NCBI GenBank assembly: GCA_017399865.1
Contig: JAFQAT010000073.1
Coordinates: 1 to 64,000, forward strand
Direction of reading: 5' to 3'
Length of the DNA stretch: 64,000 nucleotides
Source of the DNA: Bacteroidales bacterium
Lineage (GTDB): Bacteria; Bacteroidota; Bacteroidia; Bacteroidales; UBA932
Made by a program: the position numbers and the translations under genes. Below are positions 43,394-51,800 of the stretch, piece by piece. Positions within the stretch are counted from its first letter, which is position 1, and the number at the start of each line of letters is the position of its first letter. A model generated the notes under the pieces. The model was not told the DNA's origin and searched no databases. It saw nothing but the letters and a program-made list of their open reading frames with translations.

Positions 43394-44841
43394 TCTTCTG
43401 TCCTGAACAATTCCTCTGCCTCTTTCGGAAGCTTTACCTCTCCGTCGATGAACTCCGGCACATTGAACGACTTGAGACGCCATGCATGCTGCCGCGGATC
43501 TTCCTGCGGCAGAAGGAAAGGCTTGTCGGGCTTTCCGGTTTCATCTATATATGCAATGAACAGACGGGTGTACCTTCCGTCCAGCCTGCGGCTTCCGAAA
43601 ATCACCCATCGTCCGTCCGATGACCAGGAATGATAGCTGTCCGCCTGTCCGGATGCATTCAGTCTTGAGACATCAACATCTTCCATAGTCTGCAGATCCA
43701 TCATCCTCAGGTCCGCATCCTGGTGCCAGATCGGGAAGGTCCCGTAATCAGACCATGTATAAAGCAGATACCGTCCGTCCGGAGAAACTCTCGGATAGGA
43801 AACGCTTCCTCCGCTGACACGTGTATTGTATAGAGTATCCACCTGCTCCCCGAAAGAGCCTGTATGAGGATCGAAGGCAACGCGAAGCAGGTCGTAATGC
43901 ATGTCAAGAGAGAACTCGACAGGCAGAGAACCGGCCGTATATGATGCGAAATACAGATATTTTCCGTCCGGCGACCATGCAGGGAAAGTCTCGAGCGACT
44001 CTTCGGTAAAGAAACGCGGATCCACCAGCACCTCTCCCCTCTCGGTATCATAAACGACCAGGTCTGAAGCTGTATCGAACACTTCCACCTGCTGACGTCC
44101 TTCTCCGAAGAAGACCTGGTGGGTCGTGTTTGAAGAGAAAGCTATGTAGCGTCCTTCAGGATGCCATGCAGGATAGGTCGTATTCCTGTTCGGCCAGATC
44201 TCATTGAACTTGATCTTAGAGAGCCTGCCGTTATGATAAAGTATGGTTCCGCCGTTTGCTCCGCGTGCATGAAACATCATGCTTCCGGAAGAATATGAAG
44301 GGAAATGATGGCAGTTCAGGCAAGTCGTTGTCGTCTCATGGTTGGTCACTATCGCAGACTCTCTGAAGGAAGTCAGGTCCCTCTGATACAGTCCCAGCTG
44401 CCTCCAGCTGACGTATCCCGGCTCTATCAGACGGTAGGCCACCCAAGGGTCTATCTCTCTGTCTTCCACATGGATAGGAAAAGGAAGATATGTCATACCC
44501 TGCGGATATTCATCGCTCCACACAGATACATATACGTCTATATTTCCTCCAGCAGCCTGCTTCAGCATCTCGTGCCATTTCTTAAGAGGGATCTGCACTA
44601 CCCCTTCCCTTCCCCTGACCTTCAGGAGTTCATTTCCTTCATGACGGAAACTTGCCTGAATGCGGTCGGCATCTTCAACCATGAAGTTCAAAGGGGCGAT
44701 ATTGACAGGTACGGTGACTTCAGCATAATCCGGAAAGATCACAGGCCTGCATTCTGCAGCCGACCTGGCTGACTTCCATGATGTACATGCAGTCAGACAG
44801 ATGGCCATGCAGGCTATGAGGAATATGCTGTATCTCTTCAT
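43390..44841 (-). CDS. Haem-c beta-propeller lipoprotein (module 5, part A)
   Basis: From the ATG at 44841 (a TTG lies five codons upstream; AGAAAGAAG just before this ATG is a plausible ribosome site) it is 483 residues. Lipoprotein signal ICLTACTSW; signature IFPDYAEVTVPVNIAPLNF; haem-c motif CLNCH at 173-177 followed by a second His; His190 in FHARG, 13 residues after the motif. Propeller blades include AWHPEGRYIAFSSNTT, WSPDGKYLYFAS, FPIWHQDADLRMMDL and YHSWSSDGRWVIFGSRR. It is nearly a duplicate of the module 6 protein. It sits between two DUF6057 genes. Confidence 0.8.
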   Translation of the reverse strand: MKRYSIFLIACMAICLTACTSWKSARSAAECRPVIFPDYAEVTVPVNIAPLNFMVEDADRIQASFRHEGNELLKVRGREGVVQIPLKKWHEMLKQAAGGNIDVYVSVWSDEYPQGMTYLPFPIHVEDREIDPWVAYRLIEPGYVSWRQLGLYQRDLTSFRESAIVTNHETTTTCLNCHHFPSYSSGSMMFHARGANGGTILYHNGRLSKIKFNEIWPNRNTTYPAWHPEGRYIAFSSNTTHQVFFGEGRQQVEVFDTASDLVVYDTERGEVLVDPRFFTEESLETFPAWSPDGKYLYFASYTAGSLPVEFSLDMHYDLLRVAFDPHTGSFGEQVDTLYNTRVSGGSVSYPRVSPDGRYLLYTWSDYGTFPIWHQDADLRMMDLQTMEDVDVSRLNASGQADSYHSWSSDGRWVIFGSRRLDGRYTRLFIAYIDETGKPDKPFLLPQEDPRQHAWRLKSFNVPEFIDGEVKLPKEAEELFRTEE

Positions 44842-44852
44842 GCTTCTTTCTG

Positions 44853-46286
44853 TCAATAAGAGTAGGCCCAGTATGTATCGGCATGCTTTCTCAATGCCTG
44901 GGTTCCTTTGCCTGAATTCATAAGTCCGGCAAAGTCAGCGAACCTCTTCCTTGTGTCTGCGCTGATCCGGATTCCTGCAACAGACTGCGGGTCTATTGTA
45001 GATATCATAAGCAGGGCTTCTTCATACAGACGCGGTATAGGTGTACCTGCAGGATATTGAACTTCAGCGACATAACGGAAAATATCCTTGAACTTCCCGC
45101 CCTCCTGATCGGCTAGAAGCGAACACAGAAGCAGGTCTGCGTATTTACGGTTATCCCTGTTGCGGTCCACCATGGACGATATGACATGGGTAAAATTCGA
45201 AATGGTGGCCTTATACTCGTCATAAGCATATTCCGGTTTCACATTCCTGATGGCCTCAAGTTGCGGAAGTCTTTCCTTTACCCACGCCTTATGGCATGAA
45301 GAATGGCTGAGGATGTCCACATATTTCCTTGCCAGATCATAATCCTTCAGTTCGATGTATGTGTCAGCAAGCCTCCTGAGCGAAGAAAAGCTAACGCCGG
45401 TCACAGACTGTACACCCTGCTGGTAGGCCTGATGGATGACAGCATTGTACATGTCATTGCACTGATAGAAGAGAGCGTTATAATTCAGACATAGCGGAGA
45501 AATCTTGTCCGTAAAGACAAAATCTGATTCTCCTTGCAGTCCGTACCTGAATGCATGCTCCGTGAGAAGTCCGGATTCAGACAGCGCGAGCAGAGCATAG
45601 GCACGCTTCAGTTCGTCTGTCCTGGCATCTTTCGGGGAGACAGTGTCCAGGATATCATCCCAACGGCGGTTCTCTCCAAGATATTCCAGACGGGTGTACT
45701 CCTCATGTGTCCTTTTACCGTTTTCATCTCTGGCGATGAACCATACTGAAACAGAAGCCGCAACAACAGTCAGAGTCATATTCAGATATATGTTTCCCAT
45801 CCGTTCAGGCACTTTCCATTCAGGCTTGACGAATGCCGTTACGGCAAGCGTCAGGACCATCAATATCAAGGATGCGATATCAGCAGTTACAGTATAATAG
45901 AGATGGAAATCCCAGAACTGACGATAGGTTATGAATGCAAGCGGAATTACGGAAACCCATAGGATAGCTTCAGGATTCTTGAAAAGGCGTATGAGGATAA
46001 TTCCCAAACAGAATGCAGGAATTACTGTCAGTAGTGACTGAATTGCCGCTCCCAGCAACGGTAAGTGATAAAACTGATGCAGGAAGGCACCGATATAGCC
46101 TGGCAGGCCTTCCTTTATGCTGAAGTACTGTGAGGCAAAGTCAGGAAGGGTCGAGAAGAACGAATATCCTTCAAGCCAGATAAGATAATGGCGGTAGCAG
46201 AAGAACCAGACCGACCAGAAGACGACGAAAAGCAGGGCTGCAATAAAGAGCAGGGACCTTACAGGGGTAAAAAACGATTTCTTCAT
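44853..46286 (-). CDS. DUF6057-type membrane protein (module 6, part B)
   Basis: From the ATG at 46286 (the longer ORF starts with TTG) it is 477 residues. Hydrophobic segments cover about 10-210, with the signature KEGLPGYIGAFLHQFYHLPLLG. The TPR-like part has WDDILDTVSPKD, LKDYDLARKYVDIL and SCHKAWVKERL, and the protein ends KHADTYWAYSY. It follows the module 6 propeller gene after 7 bp and is followed by the module 5 propeller gene. Function unknown. Confidence 0.76.
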   Translation of the reverse strand: MKKSFFTPVRSLLFIAALLFVVFWSVWFFCYRHYLIWLEGYSFFSTLPDFASQYFSIKEGLPGYIGAFLHQFYHLPLLGAAIQSLLTVIPAFCLGIILIRLFKNPEAILWVSVIPLAFITYRQFWDFHLYYTVTADIASLILMVLTLAVTAFVKPEWKVPERMGNIYLNMTLTVVAASVSVWFIARDENGKRTHEEYTRLEYLGENRRWDDILDTVSPKDARTDELKRAYALLALSESGLLTEHAFRYGLQGESDFVFTDKISPLCLNYNALFYQCNDMYNAVIHQAYQQGVQSVTGVSFSSLRRLADTYIELKDYDLARKYVDILSHSSCHKAWVKERLPQLEAIRNVKPEYAYDEYKATISNFTHVISSMVDRNRDNRKYADLLLCSLLADQEGGKFKDIFRYVAEVQYPAGTPIPRLYEEALLMISTIDPQSVAGIRISADTRKRFADFAGLMNSGKGTQALRKHADTYWAYSY

Positions 46287-46293
46287 ATCCAGC

Positions 46294-47754
46294 CTATTTT
46301 TCCTGTTCAAAAAGTTTCACGACGGAATCCGGCAGGTCTACTTCCCCATCGATGAATTCCGGTACATTATATGACTTCAGGCGCCACAGATTATATCTCG
46401 GATCCTCCTGCGGAAGAAGGAAAGGCTTGTCAGGATTTCCGTCTTCATCAAGATATGCGATATAGAGTCTGGTATATCTTCCGTCAAGCCTGCGGCTTCC
46501 GAACACGATCCATCTGCCCTCCGACGACCATGAATGGTAGCTGTCTGCCTCTTCCGGATCGTTAAGGCAAGATACATCCACATGCTCCATCGTCTTGAGA
46601 TCTATCATCCTGAGGTCTGCTTCAGGATGCCATACAGGGAAGGTTCCATATTCCGACCATGTATAAAGCAAGTGACGGCCATCAGCGGAAATCCTTGGAT
46701 AAGAGGCGCTTCCGCCCTGGACATGAGCATTATAAAGTGTATCGGTCTGTCCGAAGGAATTTGTTGAAGCATCGAACGGTACACGCATGAGGTGGTAATG
46801 CATCTCTTCCACCTGATCAGGGAGGTTCTTTGCATCAGCAGCTACATAATAAAGATATTTTCCGTCAGGAGACCATGCAGGGAAAGTCTCGAGGGTCTCT
46901 TCCGTCATGAAACGCGGGTCTGTGATGACTTCGCCGGTCTCAGTATCATACACAAGCAGGTCTGAAGCATAATCATACACCTCAAGAGGCTTCTCACCGT
47001 GAAGGTAGAAGGTCTGCCTTGTAGTATTGGACGAGAAGGCGATCAGGCGGCCGTCTGGATGCCATGCGGGATAAGTGGTATTCTTCTTCGGGCCGATTTC
47101 ATTGAACTTGATCTTCGAGAGCTTGCCGTCATGATAGAGGATCGTGCCTCCGTTCGCACCACGGGCATGGAACATCATGCTCTGCGAAGAATAGGCAGGA
47201 AAATGGTGGCAGTTCAGACAGGTTTCGTTGTCCGTTGCATTTGTTACAATGGCAGACTCTTCGAAGCTTGAAAGATTTCTCTGGAAAAGTCCTATCTGAC
47301 GCCAGCTTCTGTAGCCTGGCTCAATCAGACGATATGCGATCCAAGGGTCAATCTCCGTCTCTTCGACATGGATCGGGAAAGGCAGATAAGCTACTCCCTG
47401 CGGATGCTCTTCATTCCAGACAGACACATAGACATCAATGTTTCCTCCCGCGGCTTGAGCCAGCAGCGAGCGCCACTTCTTGAGAGGTATCTGGATCACG
47501 CCTTCCTCGCCCGTCACCTTCAGAAGTTCATTTCCTTCATGGCTGAAGCTGGCCTGAATGTGGCCGGCCTCTTCCACCATGAAGTTAAGAGGAGCGATAT
47601 TGGTCGGAACAGTAACTTCTGCGTAATCCGGAAATATCACAGGACGGCAGTCTGCAGAAATGCTGGCAGACTTCCAGGACGAGCATCCGGATAAAATGAT
47701 AATGCTCAATACGATGAGACACTTCGATATAGTATCCCTGTTATATAGTTGCAT
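46294..47754 (-). CDS. Haem-c beta-propeller lipoprotein (module 6, part A), first gene of the second enzyme operon
   Basis: The start at 47754 (486 residues) is chosen because the promoter -7 element at 47784-47791 excludes the longest ORF start; an ATG at 47766 is the alternative. Lipoprotein signal IILSGCSSW; signature IFPDYAEVTVPTNIAPLNF; haem-c motif CLNCH at about 179-183, a second His next to it and a His 13 residues on in FHARG. Propeller blades include AWHPDGRLIAFSSNTT, WSPDGKYLYYVAAD, FPVWHPEADLRMIDL and YHSWSSEGRWIVFGSRR. It leads an operon of ten genes ending with GH35. Confidence 0.8.
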   Translation of the reverse strand: MQLYNRDTISKCLIVLSIIILSGCSSWKSASISADCRPVIFPDYAEVTVPTNIAPLNFMVEEAGHIQASFSHEGNELLKVTGEEGVIQIPLKKWRSLLAQAAGGNIDVYVSVWNEEHPQGVAYLPFPIHVEETEIDPWIAYRLIEPGYRSWRQIGLFQRNLSSFEESAIVTNATDNETCLNCHHFPAYSSQSMMFHARGANGGTILYHDGKLSKIKFNEIGPKKNTTYPAWHPDGRLIAFSSNTTRQTFYLHGEKPLEVYDYASDLLVYDTETGEVITDPRFMTEETLETFPAWSPDGKYLYYVAADAKNLPDQVEEMHYHLMRVPFDASTNSFGQTDTLYNAHVQGGSASYPRISADGRHLLYTWSEYGTFPVWHPEADLRMIDLKTMEHVDVSCLNDPEEADSYHSWSSEGRWIVFGSRRLDGRYTRLYIAYLDEDGNPDKPFLLPQEDPRYNLWRLKSYNVPEFIDGEVDLPDSVVKLFEQEK

Positions 47755-47783
47755 ATACTTGGTCATTAATCGTGTTAATCCTA

Positions 47784-47814
47784 CAAATATACGCATTTAT
47801 TCTCACTGTGGCAA
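47784..47814 (-). promoter_or_regulatory. Promoter of the second propeller/enzyme operon
   Basis: The minus strand has TTG (47814-47812), 20 bp, then TATATTTG (47791-47784), 30 bp before the ATG at 47754. The -7 sequence and the spacing equal those of the promoter at 18290-18320. The -33 lies just past the U-run of the xylan operon terminator. Confidence 0.78.
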
Positions 47815-47818
47815 TAAT

Positions 47819-47846
47819 AAAAAAGGAGGTCCCCGAAAGGACCTCC
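47819..47846 (-). terminator. Rho-independent terminator of the xus xylan operon
   Basis: A perfect 8 bp stem GGAGGTCC (47846-47839 with 47832-47825) and a 6 nt loop are followed by six Us on the minus strand. It lies about 23 bp after the GH10 stop at 47869. Confidence 0.9.
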
Positions 47847-47868
47847 GATATTGATAGACTGTATCAGA

Positions 47869-50220
47869 CTACTTGCCTGAAAGACCGGCTGCGAATCCGG
47901 CGTAAGTGTGCTTACGTCCGTAGTTCACATCCCAAAGACCTACTGGCTCACCGCCTCTCCAGCCTGAACCGAGAGCTCCGCCTGGATCAGCTGTGCACCA
48001 CTGTGTGATACCATACTGCTGAGCTGCAGGGATGATCTCGAGATACTTGCTTACGATGAACTTGTAGAAGTCAGCCATCTTCTGGTGCTGCTCCTCAGTT
48101 ACTGCTGTAGCTGCGATGCCTGCACCGAATGCCTTCTCAACGATACCCATGTCAAGCTCTGAAATCTTTACGAGCTTGCCTGAATCTGCAAGGAGTTCGA
48201 ACATCTTGACGATAGACTCCTCCTGCTTCTTCTGGTCAGCCTCATCAAGGATGTAGCTTACGTGCATCTGGGTACCGATACCGTCGATCTTGGTCTGACC
48301 GTCAGCCTCCCAAACCTTGATCCACTCGATAAGGCTCTTGAGCTTCTTGTTGTCATCCCACCAAGACTCGAGGTTGTAGTCGTTGATGAAGAGCTTGAGT
48401 TCTGCAGGGTTGCCGCCGAACTCCTCATAGTACTCGCGTGCCTTTCCTACAACAAGACGTACATAGTCCTCGCTTCCGAGGTAGTCCTGCCAGTAGAAGT
48501 TAGCTTCAGGATCGCCTGTTTCACCAGACTGAAGGTCGTACTTGCCGTCACCGTCGTTGTCAACGCCTGAGATAGGCTCGTTTACAGCATCCCAAGCCTT
48601 TACCTTGCCGGCAGTAGCTTCCATCATACCCTTGATCCACTTGTCCATAGCCTTAGTGAGGGTATCCTTCTTCTCTTCTGGAGTCTGTGGAGTTCTTCCA
48701 CCAGGGAGTTCGATGGTGTAGCTCTGGATGATTCTTGCAGGACCAGTTGCGCCACGCTTCTCTTTTGCAACGAAGTTTGCATTTCCTTCAGGATCGTCGC
48801 AGTTACCGTTGGCAATCAGTTCTTCACCGTTGATCTTAAGGCTGATATTGTCGAAATAGTAATTATTTGCCTCTGCAAAATCATTGAGATTGAATGCAAT
48901 AGAGTAAGCATCTTTACCCTGGTCAGCATTATGGACCTCTGCAGGCATTGTGCCAGATGCAGTATAGGTGGTCCACTCCTCTGTGAAGCTGACAGTACCT
49001 ATAGCAGCCCAGTGAAGGTATCCACCAGGTTCTGCATGGAGCTGAGTACTTGCAGATGCTTCCTTATCAGCACGAACATCCATAGAGATTTCCCAAGAAT
49101 CACCTGGCTTAAAGTACTTGGAAGGATCTACAGCAATCCAGAACTGAGTATCCCATGCCGCATCAACCATAGCATCAGACTGAACGAGCACGCAAGTCCT
49201 GTTCACTTCCTGAGTTTTAGGGAGTTCTACCATCTCAATCTTCTTGTACTGATTCACAATACGAGCTGGTGATGGATTTCCTGCCGGATACTCTTTCGCC
49301 ACGAAACATTCAGTTGCTTCAGGATCGTCACAATTTCCATTAGTAATTTGCTCCACTCCATTGATCTTGAAACTGATGTTATCAAGATACCAAGTATTTG
49401 CTGTTGCGAGATCATTCAGGTTAAATGCAATAGAGTATGCATCCTTTCCCTGATCAGCATTATGAACTTCAGCAGGCATTGTACCGGAAGCAGTCCAAGT
49501 AGTCCACTCTGTCGTAAATTCGGGATTTCCAATGGCTGCCCAGTGAAGGTATCCGCCAGGTTCAGCGTGGAGCTGAGTACCCGGGGTAGCTGCAGTAAGC
49601 GCATACAAGTCCATTGAGACCTCCCAAGTGTCACCCTCTTTGAACGGTGTAGGGCAAACAATCCAGAACTGAGTATCCCATGCTGCAGAAACCATGTCCT
49701 GAGAAACTACCTCGATACAGGTTCTGTCAATCATCTTCTCAACCGGAACAAGTTCAGGAGTATAGTTAGGATCGATTCTGTCAGCGATGAGGGTGTTCAG
49801 GAACTTGTTGTTCTGCTGCGAGTGCCATGCAAGAGTATGTCCGTATACAGACAGTCCTGCATTGACAGCCTCGTTCACGAATTCCTCTACAGCGTCGAAG
49901 TTCATGTTACCGTTGTTGCCTACAACAGAAGCATGCTTCATGGCATTGCCCGGAGTCATCTCATCAAAGTTCGAAACAGCCATCAGATATTCCTGACCGT
50001 GCTGAACGAAAGCGCTGGCAGTGACGCCTGCTCCCAACTTGAAGTCGGGAGAGGCTGTACGGTCCACATAGTTCTTCAGTACGTCATACTCCTTGAGGTA
50101 CTCGTACTGCTCAAGATTAGCCGGCTTTTCAACAGGGAATTCCTTCACCTCATTGACAGCACAAGATACAAGACCTGTGAAAGCGGCTGCAAGAAATAAT
50201 ATCTTACTATAGTGTTTCAT
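47869..50220 (-). CDS. GH10 endo-xylanase with two tandem inserted CBMs, surface lipoprotein (Xyn10 of the xus operon)
   Basis: Cuts xylan backbones at the cell surface. The 783 residues have lipoprotein signal GLVSCAV. The GH10 barrel is split after YGHTLAWHSQQ by two tandem carbohydrate-binding modules (about 165-325 and 340-500), which share long runs such as LHAEPGGYLHWAAIG and MPAEVHNADQGKDAYSIAF. The second half has the acid/base Glu in AWDAVNEPI (about 548) and the nucleophile Glu in VKISELDMG (about 689). This is the architecture of Bacteroides and Prevotella xylanases encoded last in xusA-E operons. A strong terminator follows. The two CBMs differ at many synonymous sites, so the duplication is not very recent. 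Confidence 0.95.
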   Translation of the reverse strand: MKHYSKILFLAAAFTGLVSCAVNEVKEFPVEKPANLEQYEYLKEYDVLKNYVDRTASPDFKLGAGVTASAFVQHGQEYLMAVSNFDEMTPGNAMKHASVVGNNGNMNFDAVEEFVNEAVNAGLSVYGHTLAWHSQQNNKFLNTLIADRIDPNYTPELVPVEKMIDRTCIEVVSQDMVSAAWDTQFWIVCPTPFKEGDTWEVSMDLYALTAATPGTQLHAEPGGYLHWAAIGNPEFTTEWTTWTASGTMPAEVHNADQGKDAYSIAFNLNDLATANTWYLDNISFKINGVEQITNGNCDDPEATECFVAKEYPAGNPSPARIVNQYKKIEMVELPKTQEVNRTCVLVQSDAMVDAAWDTQFWIAVDPSKYFKPGDSWEISMDVRADKEASASTQLHAEPGGYLHWAAIGTVSFTEEWTTYTASGTMPAEVHNADQGKDAYSIAFNLNDFAEANNYYFDNISLKINGEELIANGNCDDPEGNANFVAKEKRGATGPARIIQSYTIELPGGRTPQTPEEKKDTLTKAMDKWIKGMMEATAGKVKAWDAVNEPISGVDNDGDGKYDLQSGETGDPEANFYWQDYLGSEDYVRLVVGKAREYYEEFGGNPAELKLFINDYNLESWWDDNKKLKSLIEWIKVWEADGQTKIDGIGTQMHVSYILDEADQKKQEESIVKMFELLADSGKLVKISELDMGIVEKAFGAGIAATAVTEEQHQKMADFYKFIVSKYLEIIPAAQQYGITQWCTADPGGALGSGWRGGEPVGLWDVNYGRKHTYAGFAAGLSGK

Positions 50221-50240
50221 ATCTTAGTCACTTTAAATAG

Positions 50241-51767
50241 TTATTCCTTATAGGTAGGTACGTAGGTCTCCATCTTGATCTCGCGGCTGCGTGATACGAG
50301 AGTATCCTTGATAGCATACTTCTTCTCACCGAAGTCAACGGTGTAGTCGAGATAGATACCGTCACGGTCCTTGTTGCCCCATGCGAGCTTCTCACCGTCC
50401 TTTACATACTTACCAGTACCGCTTGCTGTAATGCCTTCGGTAGCTGAAGAAACTGTACAGTTGCCGCTTGCATCGAATGTAAGCTTAACTGCGCAAGTCT
50501 TGGCAACAACTTCTGAAGTCTCGAAGGTTTCAGTCTTAAGACCGCCTTCACCAGGACCGATCTTCTCAAGACCTGACCAGCTCTTCCAGCCTTCTGTAGA
50601 CTGAGCCTCGAAGTCACCACCTGCGATAAGGTTCACATCAGAACCCTTCTCAGTGAATGTAACGTCGTCGAGCATAAGAGTGATAGCCTTGTCACCGAAG
50701 CACCATGTAAGCTTGTCATATACGTCCTTGTCAGGCTTTACAGTCATTGTGATCTCCTTCCACTCAGTAGAGAAGCTCATACCGTGGCTGTAGTTCTGGT
50801 CGTCTGTAGTAGAAGACTGAAGGAATACGCTGCACCAGCTATAATCCTCTGTAGCGGCAGCCTTGCACTTGAATGTATATTCCTTGCCGGACTTCATAGG
50901 CTCGGCAAGCTGGTACCATACCTGTGCGCTCCAGTTAGCATCGCCTGCTGTAGGGTTTGCCATATGAAGAGCGTAGTTGCTGGTAACTGTAGTTGTGGTA
51001 ACCTTTGAGATGTTTGCAGTAACAGGAAGTGTAACAGCGTCGAGAGACTGCGTGTACAGTCTTACAACCTCGTCATTCTCAACATACTGTGCGTGACGTA
51101 CTGTCGTACCTGCATCCTGACCTGTAACTGTGTCGACACCGCGGCGAAGCCAGCTGCCGTCCCATGGGTTCACATACTTCACACCGTAGAGGGTGTAGTC
51201 CATAGGCTGCACATTCCACAATGCTGCATTTGTACGGATCGGTGTCTCACCTTCGATAAGAGGAGTACCGCTCTTGATCTGGTCTGCTCCCTTGATGATG
51301 TCAGTCATGACTACAGGGATGATGTAGTTAGTCTTGATTGCATCAGGATCAGCAAAGAATGCGTCAGAAAGAGTAACCTCTACACCACCCATATGAGTAC
51401 CTGCGTAGTCAAGCTTGTCAGAAGAGAGAGTATAATAGCTCTCTGGCAGAACCTTTACAGGAGTGCCGTCAGGATAGTACACATTCTCAGCGATAGACTC
51501 ATCAACGTCAATGCCGATAACGACATCCTTACCCTTGTAAGAACCACCTATGGTACCATAGATGATGAACTTGTGCTGATTGTCAAGCGAAGTGTCGAAA
51601 GTCTCAGAATCTCCAAGCACGATTGTGCGGACAGGCATCTGATATGCGAAGTATGCAGAAATACCGCCCTCATAATCAGGGAATATCTTCTCCTGGTTAT
51701 GACAAGATGCAAGGGAAGCCAAGACAACTCCAGCAGACAAAATCCTAAAAATATTTCTCAATTTCAT
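50241..51767 (-). CDS. xusE: XusE-like xylan-binding surface lipoprotein
   Basis: A 508-residue lipoprotein (signal SLASCHNQ). The N-terminal part (about 30-190; IFPDYEGGISAYFAYQMPVRTIVLG, SYYTLSSDKLDYAG, DAFFADPDAIKTNYIIPV) resembles the DUF1735 domain. A central beta-sandwich at about 240-375 (ALHMANPTAGDANWSAQVWYQL, EWKEITMTV, LMLDDVTFTEKG) looks like a CBM4/22-type module. A C-terminal beta domain follows (GNCTVSSATEGITASGTGKY). It lies between the second SusD and the GH10 xylanase, exactly where xusE is found in Prevotella and Bacteroides xylan loci. Xylan binding is inferred from the CBM-like domain and the position. Confidence 0.82.
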   Translation of the reverse strand: MKLRNIFRILSAGVVLASLASCHNQEKIFPDYEGGISAYFAYQMPVRTIVLGDSETFDTSLDNQHKFIIYGTIGGSYKGKDVVIGIDVDESIAENVYYPDGTPVKVLPESYYTLSSDKLDYAGTHMGGVEVTLSDAFFADPDAIKTNYIIPVVMTDIIKGADQIKSGTPLIEGETPIRTNAALWNVQPMDYTLYGVKYVNPWDGSWLRRGVDTVTGQDAGTTVRHAQYVENDEVVRLYTQSLDAVTLPVTANISKVTTTTVTSNYALHMANPTAGDANWSAQVWYQLAEPMKSGKEYTFKCKAAATEDYSWCSVFLQSSTTDDQNYSHGMSFSTEWKEITMTVKPDKDVYDKLTWCFGDKAITLMLDDVTFTEKGSDVNLIAGGDFEAQSTEGWKSWSGLEKIGPGEGGLKTETFETSEVVAKTCAVKLTFDASGNCTVSSATEGITASGTGKYVKDGEKLAWGNKDRDGIYLDYTVDFGEKKYAIKDTLVSRSREIKMETYVPTYKE

Positions 51768-51800
51768 AATATTCTATCTTTAATGTCTATATAACACATG

